From assembly GCF_001592005.1 (NCBI RefSeq), contig NZ_BCVZ01000021.1, forward strand, positions 1-59,403: a DNA stretch of 59,403 nucleotides, given 5' to 3'. The notes beneath the pieces were generated by a model. The model was given only the letters and a program-made list of their open reading frames with translations, made no database searches and was not told where the DNA came from. Positions 42,007-52,400 of this stretch are shown in pieces. The translations under genes and the position numbers were made by a program. Numbering within the stretch: the first letter of the stretch is position 1; each line of letters begins with the position of its first letter. The DNA comes from Bacillus sonorensis NBRC 101234 = KCTC 13918. Its GTDB lineage: Bacteria; Bacillota; Bacilli; Bacillales; Bacillaceae.

Positions 42007-42186
42007 CGCTTCCAAGTATGAGTGTACTAAAAAAAGCACGGTCGTATCTATTAAATTGGATACGACTTGAGCAGACGGCTTTCACTATGAAAAAAATATG
42101 GTACAATATACGAATGTTTGCAGCCCGATTTCATTTCATGATTGAAGAATAGATGCTCACTAGGTTGATAGAAAGGTTTTGATAAT

Positions 42187-43392
42187 ATGCTTCATAATCC
42201 AACCGGAAAAGAACGGCTCGCATTGGCTTTCCTGCTTGGCATGCTTGCCATACTGGGCCCTTTGAATATCGATATGTATTTGCCCAGCTTTCCCGAGATT
42301 GCCGATGATTTGTCTGCCCGGGCCTCGCTCGTACAGCTCAGTTTAACGGCATGTCTGATCGGACTGACATTCGGCCAGCTTGTCATCGGTCCGATCAGTG
42401 ATGCACAGGGGAGACGCAAGCCCTTATTAATATCCATCTTTTTATTTGCGCTGTCTTCGCTGTTTTGTGCGCTTTCTCCGAACATCGGCATATTGGTGCT
42501 GGCCCGGTTTTTGCAGGGGTTTACCGCTTCAGCGGGGATTGTGCTTTCGCGCGCGATCGTGCGGGATGTGTTTACCGGAAGGGAACTGTCTAAGTTTTTC
42601 TCGCTTTTAATGGTCATCACTGCGGTCGCACCGATGGTTGCGCCGATGACGGGCGGCGCCATTCTGCTGTTGCCGTTCGCAACATGGCACACGATTTTTT
42701 ACACGTTGACATTGATCGGCTTCTTCCTTGTTCTGATTATTGCGCTGAGGCTGAAAGAAACCTTGCCGCCTGAGAAGCGGATTCCAAGCTCAATCGGATC
42801 ATCTGTGAAGACGATGGGCAGTTTGGTAAAGGACCGGTCTTTTATCGGGTATGCGCTGACAGTCGGGTTCATCCACGGGGGGAGCTTTGCATATGTTTCC
42901 GGTACGCCTTTTGTGTATCAGGATATTTATGGGGTATCTCCGCAGGTTTTCAGCGTGTTATTCGGCATTAACGGCTTGGCCATCATTACCGGAAGCTTTA
43001 TCATTGGACGCTTTGGAGGAATCGTTCATGAAAGAAAATTGCTTCGCATGGCGGTCATTACCGCTCTCATTGCAACAACTGTACTGCTTACGATGACGAT
43101 CATCAAAGGTCCGCTTCCGACACTGGTCATTTCCATTTTTATATACATGATCACGATTGGAATGACGCTGACAAGCACTTTTACTTTGGCGATGGAAAAT
43201 CAGGGCCACCGTGCCGGCAGCGCAAGCGCGATGTTGGGGATGCTCCCGCTGCTGCTCGGGTCAATCGTTTCCCCGCTTGTCGGAATGAATGAAACGACGG
43301 CAATCCCAATGGGCGCCATCATGTTTGTCACAGCCGTCATCGGGTCTGTCGCCTTTTTCACGCTGACAAAAGAAAAAGCGGAGCAGAACTAA
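42187..43392 (+). CDS. ydgK: Bcr/CflA-family drug exporter, YdgK-like
   Basis: 401 residues, 12 TMs. DHA1 Bcr/CflA signatures: LGPLNIDMYLPSFPEIA in TM1, GPISDAQGRRKPLL as motif A, RFLQGFTASAGIVLSRAIVR as motif B/C. Predicted proton-driven exporter of bicyclomycin, sulfonamide or chloramphenicol-like drugs. ATG with AGAAAGG. B. subtilis ydgK is of this family and follows ydgI-ydgJ; here it is 13 kb away, separated by other genes. Confidence 0.82.
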   Translation: MLHNPTGKERLALAFLLGMLAILGPLNIDMYLPSFPEIADDLSARASLVQLSLTACLIGLTFGQLVIGPISDAQGRRKPLLISIFLFALSSLFCALSPNIGILVLARFLQGFTASAGIVLSRAIVRDVFTGRELSKFFSLLMVITAVAPMVAPMTGGAILLLPFATWHTIFYTLTLIGFFLVLIIALRLKETLPPEKRIPSSIGSSVKTMGSLVKDRSFIGYALTVGFIHGGSFAYVSGTPFVYQDIYGVSPQVFSVLFGINGLAIITGSFIIGRFGGIVHERKLLRMAVITALIATTVLLTMTIIKGPLPTLVISIFIYMITIGMTLTSTFTLAMENQGHRAGSASAMLGMLPLLLGSIVSPLVGMNETTAIPMGAIMFVTAVIGSVAFFTLTKEKAEQN

Positions 43393-43406
43393 CACATCCA
43401 CACAAA

Positions 43407-43437
43407 AAAGGACGGAATCGTTTGATTCCGTCCTTTG
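43407..43437. terminator. bidirectional terminator of ydgK and yugK-like gene
   Basis: AAAGGACGGAATC-N4-GATTCCGTCCTTT between converging genes. Confidence 0.9.
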
Positions 43438-43440
43438 CTT

Positions 43441-44613
43441 TTATAGAGACGAGCGGAGAATAGCGAGCACATCGTCTTTGTTCAGTTTTTGGAAGTTGCC
43501 GAAGCCGCCGTGCTCCATTTCTTTAGCCGCAATATCGGCAATCAAGTCAAGCTTGTCTTCGCCGATGTCGTAATCGGCCAGACGGGAAGGAGCGCCAAGG
43601 CTTGTCCAGAAGGCGGACAGCTTGTCGATCCCTTCAAGCGCGATTTCTTTATCTGTTTTGCCTTCAGTGTCAATGTCGAACATATTGAGCACCAGGGCTT
43701 TGAAGCGGCCGACATTTGTATCAAGTGTATATCTCATCCAGTTTGGGAATAGAATCGCCAGTCCGCCCGCATGCGGGATATCATAAACGGCTGAAACGGC
43801 GTGCTCCATCGTATGGGACGCCCAGTCGCCGAAATATCCCATTTGCAGCGTCCCGTTTAATGCGATGGTGCCGGCGTATAAAATCGTTTCGCGGTGCTGA
43901 TAGTTTTGCAGATCCTTCAGGAGTTTCGGTGCTGTTTCGATCACCGTCTGCAGCACGGCAAAGCACATTCTGTCTTGAAGCGGCGTGTTTTCGACGTTAT
44001 GGAAGTATTGTTCAAATACGTGGCTCATCATATCGACGATGCCGTAGACCGTTTGATTTTCAGGGACGCTGAATGTATTGACAGGGTCTAAAATAGAGAA
44101 ACGCGGATGTGTCACATCGCTTCCCCACACATACTTCTCATTTGTTTCCCAATTTGTAATGACAGAATCCGGGTTCATTTCAGATCCTGTTGCGGCAAGG
44201 GTCAAAACCGTACCGAACGGAAGAGCGTCCTTCGCAGTTGTTTTTTTGCTGAAAATGTCCCAAGGATCGCCCTCGTACTTGACGCCGGCCGCAATCGCTT
44301 TGGTGCAGTCGATGACGCTCCCTCCGCCGACCGCGAGAAGAAATTCGATGTCATGCTGTCTGCACAAATCGATTCCTTTTTGCACTGTCGCAAGGCGCGG
44401 ATTCGGTTCGACTCCGGAAAGTTCATGCCAATCAGCGCCTTCTTCTCTTAAAACGCCTGTTACTTGATCATAAAGGCCGTTTCGTTTAATGCTGCCGCCT
44501 CCATATACAAGCAAAACCCTTTTCCCGTATTTCTTTAATTCCTGTTTCAATTGTTCAAGCTGACCTTTGCCAAAGATCAGCTTCGTCGGATTATAGTAGC
44601 TGAAATTTTCCAT
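43441..44613 (-). CDS. yugK: iron-type alcohol (butanol) dehydrogenase, YugK-like
   Basis: 390 residues, group III Fe-dependent ADH. NAD(P) loop [25 protein letters not shown], metal ligands in [14 protein letters not shown] (Asp, His) and [20 protein letters not shown] (His, His). Reduces aldehydes such as butanal with NAD(P)H. The sequence agrees with YugK more than YugJ of B. subtilis as I recall them. ATG with GGAGG. Single gene. From 44640 to 44838 I see only its promoter region and nothing else. Confidence 0.87.
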   Translation of the reverse strand: MENFSYYNPTKLIFGKGQLEQLKQELKKYGKRVLLVYGGGSIKRNGLYDQVTGVLREEGADWHELSGVEPNPRLATVQKGIDLCRQHDIEFLLAVGGGSVIDCTKAIAAGVKYEGDPWDIFSKKTTAKDALPFGTVLTLAATGSEMNPDSVITNWETNEKYVWGSDVTHPRFSILDPVNTFSVPENQTVYGIVDMMSHVFEQYFHNVENTPLQDRMCFAVLQTVIETAPKLLKDLQNYQHRETILYAGTIALNGTLQMGYFGDWASHTMEHAVSAVYDIPHAGGLAILFPNWMRYTLDTNVGRFKALVLNMFDIDTEGKTDKEIALEGIDKLSAFWTSLGAPSRLADYDIGEDKLDLIADIAAKEMEHGGFGNFQKLNKDDVLAILRSSL

Positions 44614-44838
44614 ATCATCAAACCTCCAATATGTAAATAAAAACAGGTTTCCTACTATAACATATAACCGGAAAGAGCAAAAGAGCTGAACTTCTTACGG
44701 AATGAAGGACCAAACAGCACAAAAAAGCGTGAGGCCGGCACCTCCCAACAGCTGTTTCCAACGAAAAAAGCTTGCCTGCAAAACCATTTTCAGCGGATTT
44801 GCCGCGATTACATCTAAAAATACTGAGCGTGAGCCGGT

Positions 44839-47800
44839 TCAGCTCACTGAAATGTCCGCAGATTCATGATTATGGATCACCATCGAGACAGCGGTGCCTA
44901 CATCTGGAGTGCTCTGTATCTCCAGTTCGCTTCCGCAGAAATACTTCAGCCTCTGGTTAATATTTCTCAGGCCGACGCGATCGAAACCAGGGGAAAGGAT
45001 TTCTTTTTGTTTTTCCGGTGTCATGCCGGCTCCGTTGTCCTCGACTTTGACGACATATTGATGGTCGGTTTCTTTTTTGGCTGTCAGTTTGATCCAGCCT
45101 CCGCCTCTTTTCCTGCCGATTCCGTGTTGAATGGCATTTTCGACCAGAGGCTGAATCATTAAAGGCGGGAGATTGAAATCGATGTCTTGATCGATATCAA
45201 ATATGACTTCCAGTCGGTTACCGTAGCGCGTTTTTTCAATTGAAAGAAAGGATCTGACAATTGACAGCTCTTTTCTGAATGTGCTGATCGCAGACGTATT
45301 TTGAAAATTAAAACTCATTCTTAAAAAATTGGTAAACTCAGCAGTTACTTCCCGCGCCTTTTCAATATCCAGATGACTGAGGGAAATGATCGTGTTCAAT
45401 ACATTGTAAAGAAAATGCGGATTGATCTGCGACTGAAGAAACGCCATCTCCATATTTGTCGCTTGGTTTGCTGTATCTTTCATCATAATCAGATTTTTAA
45501 TACGAGCGACAAATTCAGAGTAATGATAAGGCTTTTGCAAAATATCATTTGCTCCGGCATGGAAAGCCATGTACTTGTCATGATCGATGATGGCCGCCGT
45601 AATAATGAGAACAGGCAGATCCACCATGCTGAATCGTTCACGAATGTTCATGCAGACGTCGAAACCGGTCATATCCGGCATCATCAAATCCAAAATAACG
45701 AGATCCAGCTTGGAGCGGGAGACGACTTCCAAAGCCTCCTTTCCGCTTTTGACCGCAATCACTTGATAAGGAACACCTTCAAGCATATCGGCTAAAACTT
45801 TTAAACTATCTATGTTATCATCGACAATCAGAACAGTTGCAGCCCCTTCAATGTTCTTTGAATAATAAGGTGTGCTCATCGAGACGCCCGTAAGATCCCT
45901 GCCTGTTTGTAATACAGGATGCTCCTTGTCAGCGGCAGGAGAAGAGCCATTCTGTGCAATTGGCAATGTGAAATGAAATGCCGATCCTTTCCCGACTTCC
46001 GATTCAACCCAAATGTCCCCGTTTTGAAGTTTGACCAGCTGTTTGACGATGCTTAACCCGAGTCCGGCGCCGTCGTCTTTATGACGTTCCGCCTGTTGGA
46101 AGGTTTCAAATATGATGTGGCGGATGGCCTCGGGTATCCCGACTCCAGTATCTGCTACCGTTATTTTCACCATGCTGCCGTTTACTTTCACGGCAGATAT
46201 CGTAATGCGCCCCTTCGGCGTGTACTTAATGGCGTTGTCTACCAGATTGGTCATGATTTGCCGAAACCGGTTCTCATCAGCGAAAACGGGCGGAAGATCG
46301 GCTGGAAAATGATGAACGATGCTCAGATGTTTATTTCTGGACAACAGCCGATAGAAGTCCATTTCCGAATCAATCACCGAATAAATATCGAGGGGAGCCG
46401 GGTGAATCTGCAGCATGTCCTGCTTCATTTTTTCCAGATCCAGAATGTCATTCACCAGATTGGACAATCTATAACTCATGCGGATGACCAGTTGCATATT
46501 ATCTTTCTCTTCTTCTATCGTTTTACTTCTCTTACCTGCCAGCAAAGTCTGGCATATATTAATAATGCTGTTCAGAGGTGTTTTAAATTCATGCGATGTT
46601 TTGGCAATGAACTCATCCTTCAGCCGGTTCATCTTGAGCAGCTTCCTTGACAGGGTTTCATTCTCACGGAAGGCGTCGGCAAATTGCTGCGCCATCAACA
46701 GTACAATCATCAATAAAGCAATGATTGAAGGCAATGAATAGATCGAATTGAAAGAAGAGACTGTTTTGCCGTTGTAAGCAGAAATGGTTGTTAAAATCAC
46801 AAATGCGCTCATCGATATAGATGCAATGGTCAAATACAGGCTTCCTTTCATTTTGCGAATGACCGCCATCGCAAAGGTATACGTAATATAAATCAGAGTC
46901 GTAACGGCAAGAACGGAATGCAATACGTATGAGAGATGGTCAGTGAAACCGTACGATAGAAAATCAATGACCAAAATTAATATAGAGAAGGCAATCGCGG
47001 TGATGATGAATGTTTTTGAAACAATCTCCCTGTATGCAAAATAGAGATAGAGAAAAATTGCAACACTGACGAGTACCATAGTGGTCGCCCTTAAAGAGCT
47101 TAATGCCGAAAATGAAATAGACGGATAGAAGAGAAATACAATCCGTTCTCTTCCGATTAAAGAAATGATGATCGAAAAAAGCAGACACATCACAGAAAAA
47201 AATAACAATCGCTTATCCTTTTTTCTGTGCAGAAAAAAGCCCAAAAAGTACAAACCGGTGATGAAAAAGGCCGTCATCGTGATGGATTCATTAAAAAAAG
47301 ATATTTTGCTTTTTAGTAAAATGTTCTCCTGGGTTCCGATCGTAATTGGTTTTTCAATCCCCCATGCAGGCGCTTTTCGAAAATTCGAAAATTGCACAAC
47401 CAGTTCATTGTCACCGCGGTGAATCGTGAAAAAGCTAATATACGGTCTGTTTTGCGCCGTAAAATTCGCTTTGCTTGAGGGGCTTCCGCTTTGTCCGATT
47501 AATGTCCCATTGAGATAGATGCGGTTTGCACTATTAATAAATGAAGTTCTGAGCCCGAAAATCTGATTGTCTTGATTTGACCGAATTGTCAGCTTGTATG
47601 TTCCGTAATCCACATTTTCTTTTGAATCGTTGAATGTCACGCTGTCCGGCACATCAACAAATGTTGGTTCTTTTCCTTTGCCTGAATGAATGGCGTTTGG
47701 CGACAACAGCTGGTTTCGGTATAATGTCCACTCCCCGATCAGAGCCGCGTTCCCATCTTTCTTAAAATCCCAATTTTCCAGATTGATGATCCCTTTTTTT

Positions 47801-47904
47801 GCTTCGGGATATGTCGAATCGTGCGGATCGGTAACCGCCAGAAAAATAAAAAAGAAGGCTGCATAGCCGATCATAATCGAAATTAAAACGAATATCTTTT
47901 TCAA
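44839..47904 (-). CDS. hybrid sensor kinase: 7TM sensor, HisKA kinase, receiver, LytS-type kinase
   Basis: 1021 residues from TTG 47904 (AAGGAG 8 nt before). Order: N-terminal TM; extracytoplasmic 7TMR-DISM-like sensor (about 30-200); seven TMs (about 205-410); coil; HisKA (SHEFKTPLN, His about 437) with HATPase (NLVDNAIKY, GVGIP, GLGLSIV); receiver (VLIVDDNID, phospho-Asp about 739 in ILDLMMPD); a second kinase module of LytS/His_kinase type (SQINPHFLYNVLN, His about 830; MIQPLVENAIQHGIG). Two kinase cores around a receiver in one protein is uncommon. Divergent from a response regulator at 48098, its likely partner. The signal is unknown, perhaps carbohydrate-like. Confidence 0.85.
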   Translation of the reverse strand: MKKIFVLISIMIGYAAFFFIFLAVTDPHDSTYPEAKKGIINLENWDFKKDGNAALIGEWTLYRNQLLSPNAIHSGKGKEPTFVDVPDSVTFNDSKENVDYGTYKLTIRSNQDNQIFGLRTSFINSANRIYLNGTLIGQSGSPSSKANFTAQNRPYISFFTIHRGDNELVVQFSNFRKAPAWGIEKPITIGTQENILLKSKISFFNESITMTAFFITGLYFLGFFLHRKKDKRLLFFSVMCLLFSIIISLIGRERIVFLFYPSISFSALSSLRATTMVLVSVAIFLYLYFAYREIVSKTFIITAIAFSILILVIDFLSYGFTDHLSYVLHSVLAVTTLIYITYTFAMAVIRKMKGSLYLTIASISMSAFVILTTISAYNGKTVSSFNSIYSLPSIIALLMIVLLMAQQFADAFRENETLSRKLLKMNRLKDEFIAKTSHEFKTPLNSIINICQTLLAGKRSKTIEEEKDNMQLVIRMSYRLSNLVNDILDLEKMKQDMLQIHPAPLDIYSVIDSEMDFYRLLSRNKHLSIVHHFPADLPPVFADENRFRQIMTNLVDNAIKYTPKGRITISAVKVNGSMVKITVADTGVGIPEAIRHIIFETFQQAERHKDDGAGLGLSIVKQLVKLQNGDIWVESEVGKGSAFHFTLPIAQNGSSPAADKEHPVLQTGRDLTGVSMSTPYYSKNIEGAATVLIVDDNIDSLKVLADMLEGVPYQVIAVKSGKEALEVVSRSKLDLVILDLMMPDMTGFDVCMNIRERFSMVDLPVLIITAAIIDHDKYMAFHAGANDILQKPYHYSEFVARIKNLIMMKDTANQATNMEMAFLQSQINPHFLYNVLNTIISLSHLDIEKAREVTAEFTNFLRMSFNFQNTSAISTFRKELSIVRSFLSIEKTRYGNRLEVIFDIDQDIDFNLPPLMIQPLVENAIQHGIGRKRGGGWIKLTAKKETDHQYVVKVEDNGAGMTPEKQKEILSPGFDRVGLRNINQRLKYFCGSELEIQSTPDVGTAVSMVIHNHESADISVS

Positions 47905-48097
47905 AATCAGCACTCCTTATCTAAAATCAACTAAAGACACCTGCCAAGTTCCTTTCTGATCAGCACAAATATTGTACTCTTACATGTTAAAAAACAACAA
48001 GAGCAAGAAAAATAATCCAACAGAATGGGTCGCAGGTCATGATATAATAAAAATTATTTCCAGATGACTCGATTTGAAAAATGAGGTGGAATGATTC

Positions 48098-49174
48098 GTG
48101 AAAGCGTTAATTGTCGATGACGAAGAACTGGCATTGCTTCATTTAAAACATATGCTTGAACGGACAAACTTCTTTCAATCCATTGCGACTTTTCAAGACC
48201 CGGTTGAAGTTCAGGAGCTTTCAGCGTTTCTTGATGTGGATACGGTATTTCTTGACATTGAAATGCCCGGGATAAACGGCATTGAGCTCGCTGAAGCGAT
48301 ACAATCGATCAATGAAAACATTCAAGTTGTTTTTATTACAGCCTTTGATGAATTTGCTATCAAAGCGTTTGAATTGAATGCCGTGGATTATTTGCTGAAG
48401 CCAGTAGATTATGCCCGCCTGGTGAAGACGATTGAGAGAATCAGAATGAATGGCATGCTCAGATCACCTGCAGATCATACCGGGAAAAATTTTTTCATCC
48501 AATGCTTTGGAAGCTTGCAGTTTCACCAAATGGAAGATGGTGCCAAGACATACATACCAGTCAAATGGAGAACGTCTAAAGCCCGCGAGATTTACGCATA
48601 TTTGCTTCACCACCAAGGGCATGTGGTCAGCAAAGACACGCTGATCGACCTTTTTTGGCCCAATTATGATTTTTCTAAAGCAAGCACTCAGCTTTATTCA
48701 ACGATTTACCAAATACGAAAGCTAATCGGCCAGCTGCCTTTCAGCCAATCCATCGAGAAGACCGACACAGGATATATTCTGCGGCTTTCCGGCGTAAAAG
48801 TCGATGCAATAGAATGGGAGAAGTCACTGAAAGAGTCTCCCCCCATCAACAAAGCCACAATTAACAAGCAGATGGATATGTTCATGTCATACCGGGACCA
48901 TTACTTTGGGGAGCACGGCTATCTTTGGGCAGAACCTGAGAAAGCAAGGCTTGCTCAGCTGTGGCTTGGCAAGGCTTATGAACTGATCGATTTTCTCATT
49001 GATGAAAAGAACGACCACCAGGCGCTGGACGTATGCCTGCAGGCCGAAAAAATTGAACCTTGTGATCATAACATTATGCAATACAAGATAAAGTTATTTA
49101 ATAAGATCGGAAATGTAGAAGAGGCGATAAAGGAGTATGAGCGCTACAAACGAATGAAGGATCAGATGAAATGA
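48098..49174 (+). CDS. response regulator with OmpR-type wHTH and SARP/BTAD output
   Basis: 358 residues. Receiver (ALIVDDEELALLH, phospho-Asp D53 in FLDIEMPG, K in LLKPVDY), then a winged helix (about 140-220, HQGHVVSKDTLIDLFWPNYD, STIYQIRKL) and a bacterial transcriptional activator domain (BTAD, about 225-355) as in SARP regulators, ending in TPR-like helices. Such fusions occur in Firmicutes next to LytS-like kinases. GTG start with GAGGTGG. Divergent from the hybrid kinase and directly upstream of the adhesin-sortase genes, which may be its targets. Confidence 0.85.
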   Translation: MKALIVDDEELALLHLKHMLERTNFFQSIATFQDPVEVQELSAFLDVDTVFLDIEMPGINGIELAEAIQSINENIQVVFITAFDEFAIKAFELNAVDYLLKPVDYARLVKTIERIRMNGMLRSPADHTGKNFFIQCFGSLQFHQMEDGAKTYIPVKWRTSKAREIYAYLLHHQGHVVSKDTLIDLFWPNYDFSKASTQLYSTIYQIRKLIGQLPFSQSIEKTDTGYILRLSGVKVDAIEWEKSLKESPPINKATINKQMDMFMSYRDHYFGEHGYLWAEPEKARLAQLWLGKAYELIDFLIDEKNDHQALDVCLQAEKIEPCDHNIMQYKIKLFNKIGNVEEAIKEYERYKRMKDQMK

Positions 49175-49177
49175 CGA

Positions 49178-49200
49178 GACCGGATGCACCGGTCTTTTTT
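49178..49200 (+). terminator. terminator of the response regulator gene
   Basis: GACCGG-N5-CCGGTC followed by TTTTTTT. The 270 bp up to the adhesin gene hold no other gene. Confidence 0.75.
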
Positions 49201-49468
49201 TGTGCAATGAAATGGTGAAACCCATCGTCGCATGTACAGAAATTGTATAGTTCCATTTCATACAATGTAGTTTGGTTCGGATGATGACAGCTGCTCAAGG
49301 GGAAGCCAAATACCTCATACCTCGGGGTAATCCTGATGATCACCGCTGAAACATATAGCATTTCATTTTAAAACGTATCATTCGCCAGATGCAGATAAGT
49401 TCAAGAAGCTCAAGGCTCGCGAATCTATCAGCAAGTAAAAAAAGTTTAAAAAAAGGGGGAATAAGAGT

Positions 49469-52400
49469 TTGAGATTGAGTAAATTTCCGCTCGGCCCGAG
49501 AAAAAGCGGAAGGCTAAAAACATGTTTGATCACTTGTTTGACACTGTTTTTTGTCTTCAGCCAGGTGCTTGGGTTTACAGTTAAATCGGAGGCTGTCGGC
49601 ACGTCAATAAGTGACAGCCGGCTTTTCGATTCAGTGACAGTCAAAAACGGCAAAAATCAGGCTGTTGACGGGTCAAAGGGTGACGATCCCGCATTAGCGC
49701 CTGGGGATGAAGTAACGCTGACATACGATTGGTCTTTAAAAGATGAAAAAGCCGACATCGCGAAAGGCGTCACCGTCAAGATCCCTAAAAGTTTTGAATT
49801 TGACGAGGATGCTGCAGGTGATGTGAAAACGGCTGATCAACAGATCATCGGCAGCTATAACGTGACAGCAAGCGACAATGTCTTAACGGTGAAGTTCAAC
49901 GACGGCTCAGCTAGTGATTCTGCCGAAGCCAAAGGGACCATCACGCTGTCAGCAAAGTTTGCAGATGGTGTTAAAGACGATGCCAAAACGGTGACAGCTC
50001 TTTTTGATCTCGGCGCCGGCAAGACCCAGCAGTTGATCATACCAGTGAAGACAAATGAGACATCTGGATCCGAATCAAAAGCGCCAAAAAATGATTCTTC
50101 AGAATCTGCGGGCGGGCGCGAAGGAGCGGAAGACAAATCAAAATCTTCCGCCGGCCAACAAGAAGAGGCTGAAGCAAAACCGCCTGCCGACTCTAAGAAA
50201 GGCGATGGACGTGCGGCGGCACCTTCAGGTCACTCGGCAGTCAGAAGTCTTAAATCCGAAGAAAAACAAATCACGCAAAATATTTTGACCGGTGTGACAC
50301 TGACAGATGAACACGGAAAACCGTATGACAAGAACAATCGCGCCAATACGAATTCACCGGCCAACATTTCGTTTACCTGGGCCATTCCGAATGACTTGGG
50401 CAAAACGATAAACGCCGGCGATCAATATGAATTTGATTTGCCTCAGGAATTTATCATGCACAACGGCATTGCGAACCAGCCATTGAGCGGAGGCGATACC
50501 ACATACGGCACATTTTCAATTGATATGAACGGGCATGTGGTGATGACGTTCAACGATGAAGTCAAACAGGATTCCAATGTTAAAGGGACATTGTTCATCA
50601 ACACGCAGTTCAATGAGAAAAAAATCACTGGTTCAACAACACAAAAAATTAAATTTCCGGTAAATTCCGATACACCGGAAACAACGGTTTATTTTAAACC
50701 GAATGTCAGCAAAACCATTGATAAATCGGGAACATTGGATAAAGGCATCAACCCCGGCAAAGTAACATGGACGGTCGATGTCAATAAAAAATTAGATCAA
50801 GTTAAAAACGCAAAACTGACCGAAAGCCTTCCGAAGGGATTGATCTATCGTTCGGTTAAAGTGTATCAACTCGATGTCAACATTGACGGTTCGGTAAGCC
50901 GGGGAAGTGAAGTGATGTCAGGCTTCAGCGTGGACGCAAATGGAAATGTCACATTCGACGGGACCATTGATTCGGCTTATCGCCTCATATATGACACAGA
51001 CATTGACAATCAAGCAAAACCGGGCGAGGGCGGACATGTTGCGCTGACGAACAAGGCGTCATTCAGCGGGGACAATTTGGAACCCATTTCTGCAGAAGCC
51101 ACTGTTACAGCCAATTACGGAAAAATGATCGAAAAATCCTCGACAGGCTACAAAGGGGATTCCCAAACATTCAGCTGGTCGATTTTGTACAACTACGGAG
51201 AGAAAAAGATAGATCAGTCCAAAGCCAGCATCAAGGATGCGTTTGGGTCTGGCGACTTGCATCTTGTTTCTGATTCCTTGAAAGTGATTCCGATTACGTT
51301 TAGTCAGAACGGCGGCGAGCAGGCCGGAACCCCTTTAAAGGAAGGTGTAGACTACACGCTGACCGACAATGGGAACGGCTTTGAAATCAAATTCAATCAC
51401 ACTGTTACAGGAGCTTACAAAATCACTTATCAAACCCAGGTCAACAGCGGAGTGATCATTGATAAATCGACGAAATACACCAACAGCGCTGTGACCGGAA
51501 CAGGGGAGTCAAGGGAAGCTTCAGGTACGGCGATCCAGCAGAATTTGATTAAAGGTTATTCGAACGTTGATTATCAGAAGAAAACAGTTGATTGGACGAT
51601 CATCATTAATAAGAACAACTATACAATGAACAGCTGGACAATGGATGATCAATTCGTCAGCGGAGGACTTGAGCTTGTTGATGGGTCATTCAGCATTCAA
51701 GACAAGACGAATAACAAAACATTGCAGGAAGGCCATGATTACACATTGACGAAAAAACCCGACAATAAAGGATTTACATTGGCATTGATCGGGGACTATG
51801 CAACGACAAACAGCCATTTCAACATAACATACACGACAAAATTCAATGTTGATTTTTCTAATGAAAATATAAAGAATACGGCTGAGTCAATCTGGACTGA
51901 TAAAAGCGGCGGCAAACGTACAAACAAGGAGTCAAACGGTTTTACACCTAATGACCAGACTTCCAACAACGGATTCAAAAACGGTTCGTACAACGCTGTT
52001 TCAAAAGAAATCACGTGGAAAATCGGCGTTAATTATAATGGCGAACCTTTAAAAAATCCTTATATTAAAGATTCGATAGCAGATAACCAGCAATTTGTGC
52101 CGGGGTCTGTTGTGGTGAAGACTTATACGATCAATAAAAACGGCTCCATTACAGAAGGAGAAGCCCTTGATTCTTCCAAATACGATGTGGAAGAGCCATC
52201 GGCGGGCAATGATCATACCTTGACCGTACACCTGAAAACGGATGATTCTGTACCATACTTGATTGAATTCAAAACATCGCTTAAAGGGCAGGTCATTAAG
52301 CAGAATCAATATTCAAACAAGGCAACGTACCATAATGACGGCCATTCAGACCGCACCTTGACAGGCTCAGTTTCGGTCGCCAACGGTGGAAACCTGATTT